Assembly: GCA_965232975.1 (NCBI GenBank)
Contig: CBDDRG010000232.1
Span: 1-12,474, forward strand
Length of the DNA: 12,474 nt
Reading direction: 5' to 3'
Origin: CBDDRG01 sp965232975
Lineage (GTDB): Bacteria; Pseudomonadota; Gammaproteobacteria; Pseudomonadales; Porticoccaceae
Made by a program: the position numbers and the translations under genes. Positions 6,683-12,474 of this stretch are shown here, in pieces; position 1 is the stretch's first letter, and every line of letters starts with the position of its first letter. The notes beneath the pieces were generated by a model. It searched no databases, had not been told where the DNA came from, and saw nothing but the letters and a program-made list of their open reading frames with translations.

Positions 6683-8011
6683 ATGCAAATTGCACACTTT
6701 ACCGAACGCCCCGTCCGCTATGTACCCGAGGAGCCGGTGCTCGAGAACCGCGCTTTCTTTGGCGTTTCCAACAAGTACGTCGACCGTGTAGCGTCCGCCC
6801 ACGACTATAACTTCTACCTCGACGAAGCCTGCTACTGTGAGGAAGTCGGCTTTGACGCGGTCGCCATCAACGAACACCACGGCAATCCTTTCTGCTCCGG
6901 CATGGTGGTCAATGTCGAGGCGGCGATTCTTGCCCGGATCACCAAAAAGGTAAAAATCGTTATCATCGGTAACCCCTTGCCGGTGATCAAGCACCCGCTG
7001 CGGGTGGCGGAGGAACTGGCGACCATCGACACCATTTCCCGCGGGCGGCTGGTCTCCGGCTGGGTGCGCGGCGCTGGCTCCGAGCAGTTCTTCAACAACG
7101 CAAACCCCGCCTACAACCGGGAGATGTTCAACGAAGCCCACCAGTTCATCCTGGACTGCTGGACCAAGGACGGCCCCTGGCGCTACGAAGGCAAACACTT
7201 CCACTACCGCCACGTAAACCCCTGGGTTCGCCCCTATCAGGAGCCCTATCCCCAGCAGTGGATCCCGGGCGTACTGAGTCCTGAAACCGTGCTCTGGTGT
7301 GCCGACAAGCAATACCCCTACCTGGGTCTCGGTACCGCGCTGGGGCCGACCTGCGACCTGTGGGACATGTATGCCGACAAGGCAGCGGAGATGGGCATCC
7401 AGGCCGGGCCGGAGAACTTCGGCTATCTGCTGCCCGTGTTCGTCGCCGATACCGACGAGAAGGCACAGGAGATCGGCAAGGGCTTCATCTTCGGTGGCGG
7501 CCAGAACGCATTCTCACGGCCAGAGCACACGCTGCCCCCAGGCTACAATTCCAAGGCGGCTATCCGCATGCTGGCGCAGATGCCAGGCGGGAGCTGGCTA
7601 GGCGTGAGCAAGGAAAAAATGATGGCCGGCGCCGAGGACACCTGGAATGCCAGCAAGTTCGACGAAGTTCGCAACAAGCTGATCAAGGGTTACGAGAAGG
7701 TTCAGGACAACCTGCAGGTCGTGGTCGGCAGCCCGGAGACCGCGATCAAAAAGATCAAGGACATCCTGGCAGTCATCCGCCCCGGCGTGTTCACCTGCTT
7801 TGCGGTGCAAGGCAATGTCAGCGACAAGGATCGCCTGCGCAGCGTCGAGTTGCTGGGCAAGGAAGTGCTGCCCGCGCTGCGTAGTTATGCGGACGAGATC
7901 GGCCTCAAAGGGCCATTCGATCGGCTGCCCGGCACCGTACCGCTCAAATCCGGCACCAAGCGGGATCCGGTGGTCGATCGGAAAATGCTAGCGAAACTCG
8001 GCATGGCCTGA
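6683..8011 (+). CDS. LLM-class (luciferase-like) flavin-dependent oxidoreductase
   Basis: This is a 442-residue enzyme of the bacterial luciferase-like superfamily. These enzymes use reduced FMN (or F420 in some branches) and O2 to oxygenate small organics. Visible signatures are the INEHHGNPF segment with Glu64-His65-His66 after the first strand-helix unit, the conserved LPVIKHPLRVAEELATIDTISRGR stretch (99-122), and GWVRGAGSEQF (127-137). The C-terminal part has a VVGSPETAIKKI segment (347-357), typical of the family's late barrel region. It is longer than minimal members (about 330-360), with an extended insertion near 265-320 and a tail after 405. The ATG has GAGGA seven bases upstream. 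Lying 40 bases after the hydrolase, it is the second gene of a two-gene unit. A type II Baeyer-Villiger-like role is possible but not shown. No flavin reductase is in the window. Confidence 0.92.
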   Translation: MQIAHFTERPVRYVPEEPVLENRAFFGVSNKYVDRVASAHDYNFYLDEACYCEEVGFDAVAINEHHGNPFCSGMVVNVEAAILARITKKVKIVIIGNPLPVIKHPLRVAEELATIDTISRGRLVSGWVRGAGSEQFFNNANPAYNREMFNEAHQFILDCWTKDGPWRYEGKHFHYRHVNPWVRPYQEPYPQQWIPGVLSPETVLWCADKQYPYLGLGTALGPTCDLWDMYADKAAEMGIQAGPENFGYLLPVFVADTDEKAQEIGKGFIFGGGQNAFSRPEHTLPPGYNSKAAIRMLAQMPGGSWLGVSKEKMMAGAEDTWNASKFDEVRNKLIKGYEKVQDNLQVVVGSPETAIKKIKDILAVIRPGVFTCFAVQGNVSDKDRLRSVELLGKEVLPALRSYADEIGLKGPFDRLPGTVPLKSGTKRDPVVDRKMLAKLGMA

Positions 8012-8062
8012 TCCACAACGGCTAAGCGGCCGCTGGCTGAATATTGGCCAGCGACCGTTCCC

Positions 8063-8096
8063 AAAAAACCCCGCGCCTTCCAGCGCGGGGTTTTTT
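8063..8096. terminator. Strong bidirectional intrinsic terminator
   Basis: A 14-bp perfect stem, AAAAAACCCCGCGC (8063-8076) with GCGCGGGGTTTTTT (8083-8096), closes a six-base loop. An A tract before and a T tract after let it work on both strands. It ends the hydrolase/monooxygenase unit rightward and the five-gene minus-strand run leftward. It lies 51 bases after one stop codon and 22 bases after the other. A second weaker hairpin, CGCTGGC/GCCAGCG, sits at 8031-8053. Confidence 0.93.
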
Positions 8097-8118
8097 TCGC
8101 CGCTGCGCAACCGTGGCG

Positions 8119-9027
8119 TCAGGCGCTGGGTTCGTTGGCGACACCGTGGGGCACATGCCCGGTGGCGACGTGCGGACTCGCCGCTTCACAGTGTTGCTGC
8201 TGATCATCAAAAAAGACATCGGCACCGTAAGCGCGCAGAAATGCCCCCTTGCTCAAACCGCCGAGAAATAACGACTCGTCGATACGGATCCGCCATTCCC
8301 GCAACGTGCGCACGACACGTTCATGCGCGGGCGCCGAGCGGGCGGTCACCAGCGCGGTACGAATCGGGCTTGCCTCGGGAGGAAATTCGGATTGCAGGCT
8401 GTGCAAGGCCTGCAAAAAGCTCTTGAAAGGGCCGCCGCTCAAGGGTTTCTTGGCCGCAGCCTTTTCGCTTTGCGCAAACGCTAGCAGTCCCTGCTCCTTG
8501 TAGACGCGCTCCGCCTCGTCGGAAAACAGCACCGCGTCGCCGTCAAACGCGAAACGGACCTGATCAGTGGCCGACATGACTTTCGCCGACGGCAGCAAGG
8601 TTGCCGCCGCAAAGCCGTTATCCAGTGCATTGCGGACGTCGTCCGCATGGGTGGAGAGGAACAGGTGGCAGCCGAAGGCGCTGACGTAGCGGTACGGGCT
8701 CTCACCGCCGCTGAAGGCGGCGCGGGTGATATCCAGCGCATAGTGCTCGATGGAGTTGAAGATGCGCAGGCCGGTGTCGGCAGAGTTGCGCGACAGCAGC
8801 ACGATTTCAACGCGGGGTGGTCCGGCCACCTTGGCGTTGATGGCGAGCAGCTTTTGCACCAGTGGAAAAGCGTCGCCAGGTGCCAGCACCTCGTCCTCGT
8901 GTTCGATCTGGTAGCGTGAATAGGCTTCCAGGCCAGCCGATTGGTAGACCTCGTGGCTGGCGCTGAGATCGAACAGCACCCGTGACGAAATCGCGATCAC
9001 CAGACGGTTGCCGGACATATCAGTCAT
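8119..9027 (-). CDS. 5'-nucleotidase, cytosolic cN-I-like family
   Basis: This 302-residue protein looks like the PF06189 5'-nucleotidase family, related to animal cytosolic 5'-nucleotidase I, which dephosphorylates nucleoside monophosphates. Family-typical stretches are visible: LVIAISSRVLFDL near the start, VLLSRNSADTGLRIFNSIEHY (76-96), FDGDAVLFSDEAE with Asp162 and Asp164 (161-173), TARSAPAHERVVRTLREW (228-245), and LFLGGLSKGAFLRAYGADVFFDDQ (253-276). No signal peptide is seen, so it is cytoplasmic. The ATG at 9027 is chosen for the GGGAGGG six bases upstream; the longer open frame would run into the preceding gene. It is the last gene of the minus-strand run, 52 bases after the PLP enzyme. 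Substrate preference (AMP, dNMPs) is inferred from the family only. Confidence 0.88.
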   Translation of the reverse strand: MTDMSGNRLVIAISSRVLFDLSASHEVYQSAGLEAYSRYQIEHEDEVLAPGDAFPLVQKLLAINAKVAGPPRVEIVLLSRNSADTGLRIFNSIEHYALDITRAAFSGGESPYRYVSAFGCHLFLSTHADDVRNALDNGFAAATLLPSAKVMSATDQVRFAFDGDAVLFSDEAERVYKEQGLLAFAQSEKAAAKKPLSGGPFKSFLQALHSLQSEFPPEASPIRTALVTARSAPAHERVVRTLREWRIRIDESLFLGGLSKGAFLRAYGADVFFDDQQQHCEAASPHVATGHVPHGVANEPSA

Positions 9028-9079
9028 GGTTCCCTCCCGCGGCGGCAACCGCTCGGTGTTGCGCGCGCGGAGTGGTTGG

Positions 9080-10078
9080 TCAAGCCAGCTGATCGCGCTG
9101 CGCGAACAGGCCAAAAATCCCGCCGGTGTGAACGAACACGATATCAGCGCAACCGGCAAAGTCGCCGTGGCGGATGCACTCGATCATACCTTGGAAGGCT
9201 TTACCGGTATAAACCGGGTCGAGGATCAGCCCCTCCAGCGCCGCGATTTTCTTGATGGTGGCGAATACCTCGGTCGTCGCCCGGCCATAACCGGGGCCGA
9301 CATGGCGGTCATCCACTTCGATCGGCAGCGTGGCGGTATCCAACTTGACGCCGTAGTGCTGTTGCCAGGACGCCAGATCGCCGCGTACCTTGCGGTGGAA
9401 CCAAGCTGCATCGTCGCACACCGCGACGCCGATGACGCGCGCCGCAAGCCGGTACAGGTGCGCGCCCGCCGTGAGCCCGGCCTGGGTGCCACCGGAACCG
9501 GTGGCGTGGACAATCGCCCCCGGCGCAATGCCCGCGCGCGCAAAATCGCCGCTGAGCTCTTCGGCGCAGCGCACATAGCCCCAGACACCGTGGCCGTCGC
9601 TAGCCCCAGTCGGGATCAGATAGGGTTTGTGGCCCCGGTGTTGGTAGTGTTCCGCCCACTGCTGCATGAGCGCCGGCAATCGGGTCTGGAATTCATCCCG
9701 GGGGTAGATCGACACTTGGGCGCCGGCGAGATAGTCGAGCAACAGATTGCCGTCGGGTTGAACTGCGTGCTCGCCCTCATCGCGCAGGATCAGGTGAACC
9801 CGCACGCCGAGTTGGGCGCCGAGCACCGCCGTCGCGCGGCAATGGTTGGATTGCACGCCGCCGCAGGTAATCAGCGTGTCGCAACCCTGGCCGAGCGCGC
9901 GCGCGAGTGTGAATTCGAGCTTGCGGATCTTGTTGCCGCTCGCCGCACAGCCCGTCAGGTCGTCGCGCTTGACCCAGATGCGCGGGCCGCCGAGCTCGGC
10001 GCTCAGGCGGTCGAGGGGTTGCAGTGGGGTTGGCAGCTGGGCCAGCGCCAACCGCGGCGGGTAGGCAACGCTAGCCAC
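9080..10078 (-). CDS. PLP-dependent D-cysteine desulfhydrase / ACC deaminase family, desulfhydrase type
   Basis: This is a 332-residue fold-type II pyridoxal-phosphate enzyme. The Schiff-base lysine is Lys50 in ASGNKIRKLEF. Ser77-Asn78-His79 in GVQSNHCRATA contacts the cofactor. A phosphate-cup-like glycine run, TGSGGTQAG, lies at 193-201. ACC deaminases carry Glu in the VYEGK motif and Leu in HLGG. Here these positions are Thr291 (VYTGK) and Thr318 (HTGG), which from known family work points to D-cysteine desulfhydrase (D-Cys to pyruvate, ammonia and sulfide) rather than ACC deaminase. Other D-amino-acid lyase activities remain possible. The start is GTG at 10078, the only start that keeps the family N-terminus, with GGAG about ten bases upstream. 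It follows yajC by 33 bases. The symbol dcyD is withheld because substrate is not proven. Confidence 0.88.
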   Translation of the reverse strand: MASVAYPPRLALAQLPTPLQPLDRLSAELGGPRIWVKRDDLTGCAASGNKIRKLEFTLARALGQGCDTLITCGGVQSNHCRATAVLGAQLGVRVHLILRDEGEHAVQPDGNLLLDYLAGAQVSIYPRDEFQTRLPALMQQWAEHYQHRGHKPYLIPTGASDGHGVWGYVRCAEELSGDFARAGIAPGAIVHATGSGGTQAGLTAGAHLYRLAARVIGVAVCDDAAWFHRKVRGDLASWQQHYGVKLDTATLPIEVDDRHVGPGYGRATTEVFATIKKIAALEGLILDPVYTGKAFQGMIECIRHGDFAGCADIVFVHTGGIFGLFAQRDQLA

Positions 10079-10111
10079 AACGAAGGCTCCACAGGCCCAG
10101 CGCGGACTGGT

Positions 10112-10444
10112 TCAGATTGCCTTGATGGTGCCCTTGGGCAGCACCGCGTGCACGGCGGCGCGCTGGAATTTCAGCTCGACCTTGTCGGAGACCTCGAGCA
10201 CTACAAAATTGTCGTCGATCTTGGTGATCTTGCCGAGGATGCCGCTATTGGTGACGATTTCATTGCCCTTGCTGAGGGCCGCAATCAGGGTGCGGTGCTC
10301 TTTTTGCCGTTTGCGCTGGGGGCGGATCACGATCAGATACATGAACAGGAACAGGCCCGCGAACATCGCAATGGTGATCATGGGGTTGGGCTCGCCCGGC
10401 GCTGCTGGCGCGGCGGCCATGAGAGGGGGAACACTGAAGGACAT
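10112..10444 (-). CDS. yajC: Preprotein translocase accessory subunit YajC
   Basis: This 110-residue single-pass inner-membrane protein is the same length as E. coli YajC, which associates with SecDF and the Sec translocon. An Ala/Pro-rich N-terminus leads into one membrane helix at about 22-40 (MITIAMFAGLFLFMYLIVI). The family signature RPQRKRQKEHR and a small cytoplasmic beta domain follow (LSKGNEIVTNSGILGKITKIDD, VELKFQRAAV). The ATG at 10444 is preferred: GGAG lies nine bases upstream and the length matches the family. The frame is also open from 10507, overlapping the bcp stop codon, but that adds 21 residues not typical of YajC. In most proteobacteria yajC sits between tgt and secD-secF. 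Here it lies between bcp and a desulfhydrase gene. Confidence 0.93.
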   Translation of the reverse strand: MSFSVPPLMAAAPAAPGEPNPMITIAMFAGLFLFMYLIVIRPQRKRQKEHRTLIAALSKGNEIVTNSGILGKITKIDDNFVVLEVSDKVELKFQRAAVHAVLPKGTIKAI

Positions 10445-10503
10445 AGGCTGGAACTCCGTAACTGAGATAGTAGGAACAGGAGGGGCGTTGGCAGTTTCGG
10501 CGG

Positions 10504-10980
10504 TCATGCCAGATGCTGCTGAATCCAGGTGTGGACGTCGTCGTGATGAGTTTTGGTGTTGACCTTGGCGATGATGTGCTTGAGACGCCCGTCCTTGGCG
10601 ATGATGAAGGTGGTGCGCAGCAGGCCCACGTACGCCTTGCCCATGAACTTCTTCGGTCCCCAGACGCCGTACTTTTCGGCGACGGCGTGGTCTTCATCAG
10701 CGAGCAGATCAAAATCTAGGTGCTCCTTGGCGGCGAATTTTAAGAGCCGCGCGACCGGATCGGGACTCACCCCAAACACCACCGTATCCAGCGCCGCAAA
10801 GGCAGACTGATGGTCGCGGATGCCGCAGGCCTGCGCCGTACAACCGGGGGTCATCGCCTTGGGGTAGAAATAGAGCACGATGTGCCGCTCGCCGCGAAAA
10901 TCCTTCAGGTTGACCAATTCACCGCGCTGGTTGGGCAGTTTGAACAGGGGTGCCATGTTGCCAATGAGCGGAAGTTCCAC
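10504..10980 (-). CDS. bcp: Peroxiredoxin, Bcp/PrxQ family
   Basis: This 158-residue thiol peroxidase reduces H2O2 and organic hydroperoxides in the cytoplasm using thioredoxin-type donors. The thioredoxin-like fold carries peroxidatic Cys47 in YPKAMTPGCTAQACGIRD. The Cys52 resolving cysteine five residues later (C-x4-C) marks the two-cysteine PrxQ subgroup. Start: GTG at 10980, with GGAG seven bases upstream. It lies 70 bases after malate dehydrogenase. Its ribosome site overlaps the right arm of an inverted repeat in that gap. It ends 59 bases before yajC. Confidence 0.95.
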   Translation of the reverse strand: MELPLIGNMAPLFKLPNQRGELVNLKDFRGERHIVLYFYPKAMTPGCTAQACGIRDHQSAFAALDTVVFGVSPDPVARLLKFAAKEHLDFDLLADEDHAVAEKYGVWGPKKFMGKAYVGLLRTTFIIAKDGRLKHIIAKVNTKTHHDDVHTWIQQHLA

Positions 10981-10987
10981 GGCTGGT

Positions 10988-11015
10988 CTCCGGTGCGCCG
11001 CTGTGTATGCACCGG
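10988..11015 (-). promoter_or_regulatory. Inverted repeat overlapping the bcp ribosome-binding site
   Basis: CCGGTGC (10990-10996) and GCACCGG (11009-11015) form a perfect 7-bp stem with a 12-base loop. In the minus-strand mRNA the downstream arm shares two bases with the GGAG that precedes the bcp GTG start (Shine-Dalgarno at 10988-10991). No T run follows, so it is not an intrinsic terminator. It may lower translation of bcp or be an mRNA processing or stability hairpin between mdh and bcp. Confidence 0.45.
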
Positions 11016-11050
11016 CGGCAGGTCAGTTGTCAGGCGGTATCAAGCCAGGG

Positions 11051-12031
11051 TCACGGCAGCAGGTGCTTGACGCCGTCGCGCTCTTCCTTCAGCTCCTGCT
11101 CGGTGAGCTGCATCCGCGCGCGTGAAAACGCGTTGATGTCGAGGCCCTGCACGATCTCCCACTCGCCGTTCCGACAGCGGCACGGGAACGAATAGATCAG
11201 ACCCTCGGCGATACCGTAACTGCCGTCGCTGTACACGCTCATGCTGGTCCAGTCGCCGGGGGCGGTGCCGCTGACCCAGGTGCGCACATGGCTGATCGCG
11301 GCATTGGCGGCCGACGCCGCGCTCGACGCCCCGCGGGCGGCGATAATGGCGGCGCCCCGCTGTTGCACGGTCGGGATGAAGTCGCTCTCGTACCAGCTCT
11401 GCTCGATCAAGCCCATGGCCGATTTGCCGGCCACCTTGGCGTGGTGGATATCGGGGTACTGGGTCGCCGAGTGGTTGCCCCACACCGTCAGGTTGGTGAC
11501 GTCGTTGATGGTCTTGCCGGTTTTTTGCGCGAGTTGGGTCAGTGCGCGGTTGTGATCGAGGCGGGTCATCGCGGTGAACTGGCGCGGGTTGATGCTGGGC
11601 GCGTTGCGCTGCGCAATCAGCGCATTGGTGTTGGCCGGGTTGCCGACCACCAGCACGCGGATGCTGCGCTTGGCGTGGTCGTCGATCGCCTTGCCCTGCA
11701 CTGAAAAGATCGCCGCATTGGCTTCGAGCAGATCCTTGCGCTCCATGCCCGGGCCGCGCGGGCGTGCGCCGACCAGCAGCGCGTAATCGACATCCTTGAA
11801 CGCCACCTTGGCGTCGTCGGTCAGCACCATGCCCGCCAGCAGCGGAAACGCGCAATCGTCCAATTCCATGGCGACCCCCTGCAGCGCCTTCAGCGCCGGG
11901 GTGATTTCGAGCATGTGCAGGATCACCGGCTGATCCGCACCGAGCATCTCGCCGGCGGCAATGCGGAACAACAGGGAATAGCTGATCTGGCCAGCGGCGC
12001 CGGTGACCGCGACGCGTACAGGTGATTTCAC
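11051..12031 (-). CDS. mdh: Malate dehydrogenase (NAD-dependent, LDH/MDH superfamily)
   Basis: This 326-residue TCA-cycle enzyme interconverts malate and oxaloacetate. The dinucleotide loop is GAAGQI (11-16). The substrate arginines lie in ARPRGPGMERKDLL (Arg92, Arg98). NPANTN (131-136) and MTRLDHNRA, with Asp159 and Arg162, follow. Catalytic His187 is in WGNHSATQYPD. This is the about-326-residue group often called type 2 malate dehydrogenase, distinct from the roughly 312-residue E. coli type. Start: GTG at 12031, with GGAG eight bases upstream; the frame is open further to 12112, but that runs across the -10 promoter element. It is the first gene of the five-gene minus-strand run and has a good sigma70 promoter just upstream. 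Confidence 0.96.
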   Translation of the reverse strand: MKSPVRVAVTGAAGQISYSLLFRIAAGEMLGADQPVILHMLEITPALKALQGVAMELDDCAFPLLAGMVLTDDAKVAFKDVDYALLVGARPRGPGMERKDLLEANAAIFSVQGKAIDDHAKRSIRVLVVGNPANTNALIAQRNAPSINPRQFTAMTRLDHNRALTQLAQKTGKTINDVTNLTVWGNHSATQYPDIHHAKVAGKSAMGLIEQSWYESDFIPTVQQRGAAIIAARGASSAASAANAAISHVRTWVSGTAPGDWTSMSVYSDGSYGIAEGLIYSFPCRCRNGEWEIVQGLDINAFSRARMQLTEQELKEERDGVKHLLP

Positions 12032-12071
12032 AGGGCGCTCTCCAATGGCGGGGGAATCAATTGAGGCGGCG

Positions 12072-12100
12072 ATTATAAAGCGCGGGCGCGGGCTTGCCCA
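12072..12100 (-). promoter_or_regulatory. Sigma70 promoter of mdh
   Basis: On the minus strand a perfect TATAAT (12072-12077) follows TGGGCA (12095-12100, 4 of 6 to TTGACA) with a 17-base spacer. Transcription would start near 12065, giving a leader of about 35 bases before the mdh GTG. It may drive the whole five-gene run. Confidence 0.7.
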
Positions 12101-12112
12101 TGCTCTGGCCAT

Positions 12113-12366
12113 TGCCCTGCTCTCATTGCGACTCGCCCGGCCTCAGGGTGAGGCAACGCGCCGATGGCCGTTGGGAAACCGGATTTGTTTGCGACCCGCG
12201 ATCTTTTACTCGCCAATGTAGTGCGCCAGAATTAAGTGAACTTACTATCGACGGTCACACCCCCTATCAGCGGGAGGCTGGAATGACCAAATTCGGCTTT
12301 TCCGCGGTAGGACAGTCCCAAGTCCGACACACACCTAGTACTCCGTTCCAGAAATATGCTTACACA
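12113..12366. other. Non-coding region between mdh and a transposase fragment
   Basis: Beyond the mdh promoter this stretch has no credible gene. It contains a short hairpin, CCTCA-GGG-TGAGG, near 12140, a near-palindrome TAAGT-GA-ACTTA at 12233-12244, and the diverged MITE-end copy at 12286-12338. Base composition becomes less GC-rich to the right, which fits insertion-sequence debris. Confidence 0.5.
12286..12338. repeat. Diverged second copy of the MITE-like element's right end
   Basis: These 53 bases align without gaps to 5272-5324, with 40 identical positions. The shared cores are TTCGGCTTTTC, AGGACAG and CGACA. The outer end that forms the terminal inverted repeat at 5311-5324 is degraded here (CCGACACACACCTAG). 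No matching left end is found in the window, so this is a partial copy or the end of a different related element. It lies 28 bases beyond the stop codon of the transposase fragment. Confidence 0.6.
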
Positions 12367-12474
12367 TCATGTCAATTCCAAGTCGAAGCGTTGCCATTGA
12401 AAGACGACGGGCTGCTCGTTCATTTCGGCGATTCCCTTGAGGATGCGTTGCTTCAATTCATCCTTGGACGACAC
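12367..12474 (-). CDS. Transposase C-terminal fragment, IS630-like (runs off window edge)
   Basis: The minus strand is open from the window edge to a TGA at 12367-12369, giving the last 35 residues of a protein: SSKDELKQRILKGIAEMN, then QPVVFQW, and ending in FDLELT. The helix followed by a PVVFxW motif resembles the C-terminus of IS630-family DDE transposases, where a similar segment closes the protein. Only the tail is visible, so the catalytic residues, intactness and exact family cannot be judged. Confidence 0.5.
   Translation of the reverse strand: MSSKDELKQRILKGIAEMNEQPVVFQWQRFDLELT

Noticed and set aside
9080..10078. ACC deaminase
   Set aside because: The Glu and Leu expected at the two specificity positions are both Thr.
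9008..10465. Plus-strand open frame of 485 codons
   Set aside because: It lies antisense across the PLP enzyme and yajC, both of which carry exact family motifs. The frame has no recognisable domain and no ribosome site.
12032..12112. N-terminal extension of malate dehydrogenase to 12112
   Set aside because: It crosses the TATAAT promoter element, and the GTG at 12031 has a Shine-Dalgarno and matches family length.
1..12474. CRISPR array, tRNA, rRNA, prophage or defence island
   Set aside because: There are no regularly spaced repeats, no cloverleaf-like sequence, and no phage, restriction or toxin-antitoxin genes. The lone HNH protein is not enough.

Overview
The window is about 12.5 kb of GC-rich bacterial chromosome, most likely from a gammaproteobacterium. 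The basis is an ordinary proteobacterial gene set (HAE1-type RND pump with lipoprotein adaptor, YajC, Bcp/PrxQ peroxiredoxin, GTG-started malate dehydrogenase) and strong GC bias at third codon positions. The genus cannot be named from the sequence. Ten complete genes and one fragment that runs off the right edge are supported. Nearly all long open frames opposite them are GC-rich antisense shadows.

Layout: (a) 1-200 holds the tail of something unrecognised and a rightward intrinsic terminator. (b) 210-770 (+) encodes a small HNH endonuclease-like protein. (c) 4976-787 (-) is a two-gene efflux operon: a lipoprotein membrane-fusion adaptor, then a 1022-residue RND transporter, joined by an ATGA stop/start overlap. 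No outer-membrane channel or regulator gene is present. (d) 4977-5856 is a roughly 880-base non-coding region rich in repeats. It contains a 16-base-period tandem repeat, a 170-base MITE-like element with perfect 14-base terminal inverted repeats and a nested 11-base inverted repeat, several hairpins, and a 12-base-period direct repeat just before the next gene. (e) 5857-8011 (+) is a two-gene unit: an alpha/beta hydrolase with a TTG start, then a luciferase-like flavin monooxygenase. It ends at a strong bidirectional terminator (8063-8096). (f) 12031-8119 (-) is a run of five co-directional genes with gaps of 33-70 bases: malate dehydrogenase, Bcp peroxiredoxin, YajC, D-cysteine desulfhydrase-like PLP enzyme, and a cytosolic-type (PF06189-like) 5'-nucleotidase. 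A good sigma70 promoter lies before malate dehydrogenase. (g) 12113-12474 is non-coding sequence with a diverged copy of the MITE end and then the C-terminal end of a transposase (IS630-like by appearance) on the minus strand.

How the genes may work together: the adaptor and pump form a proton-driven export complex that must borrow a TolC-like channel encoded elsewhere. The hydrolase and flavin monooxygenase look like a small oxidative catabolic or detoxification module (oxygenation, then ester/lactone or C-C hydrolysis). The substrate is unknown. The five-gene run is metabolic and housekeeping in nature, with a possible redox/sulfur flavour in Bcp and the desulfhydrase. YajC sits there away from its usual tgt-secD-secF setting.

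I see no clear new defence or mobile system. The items most worth a second look are the monooxygenase/hydrolase pair, the MITE-like element between a possible promoter and the efflux operon together with its partner repeat at the right end, and the displaced yajC.
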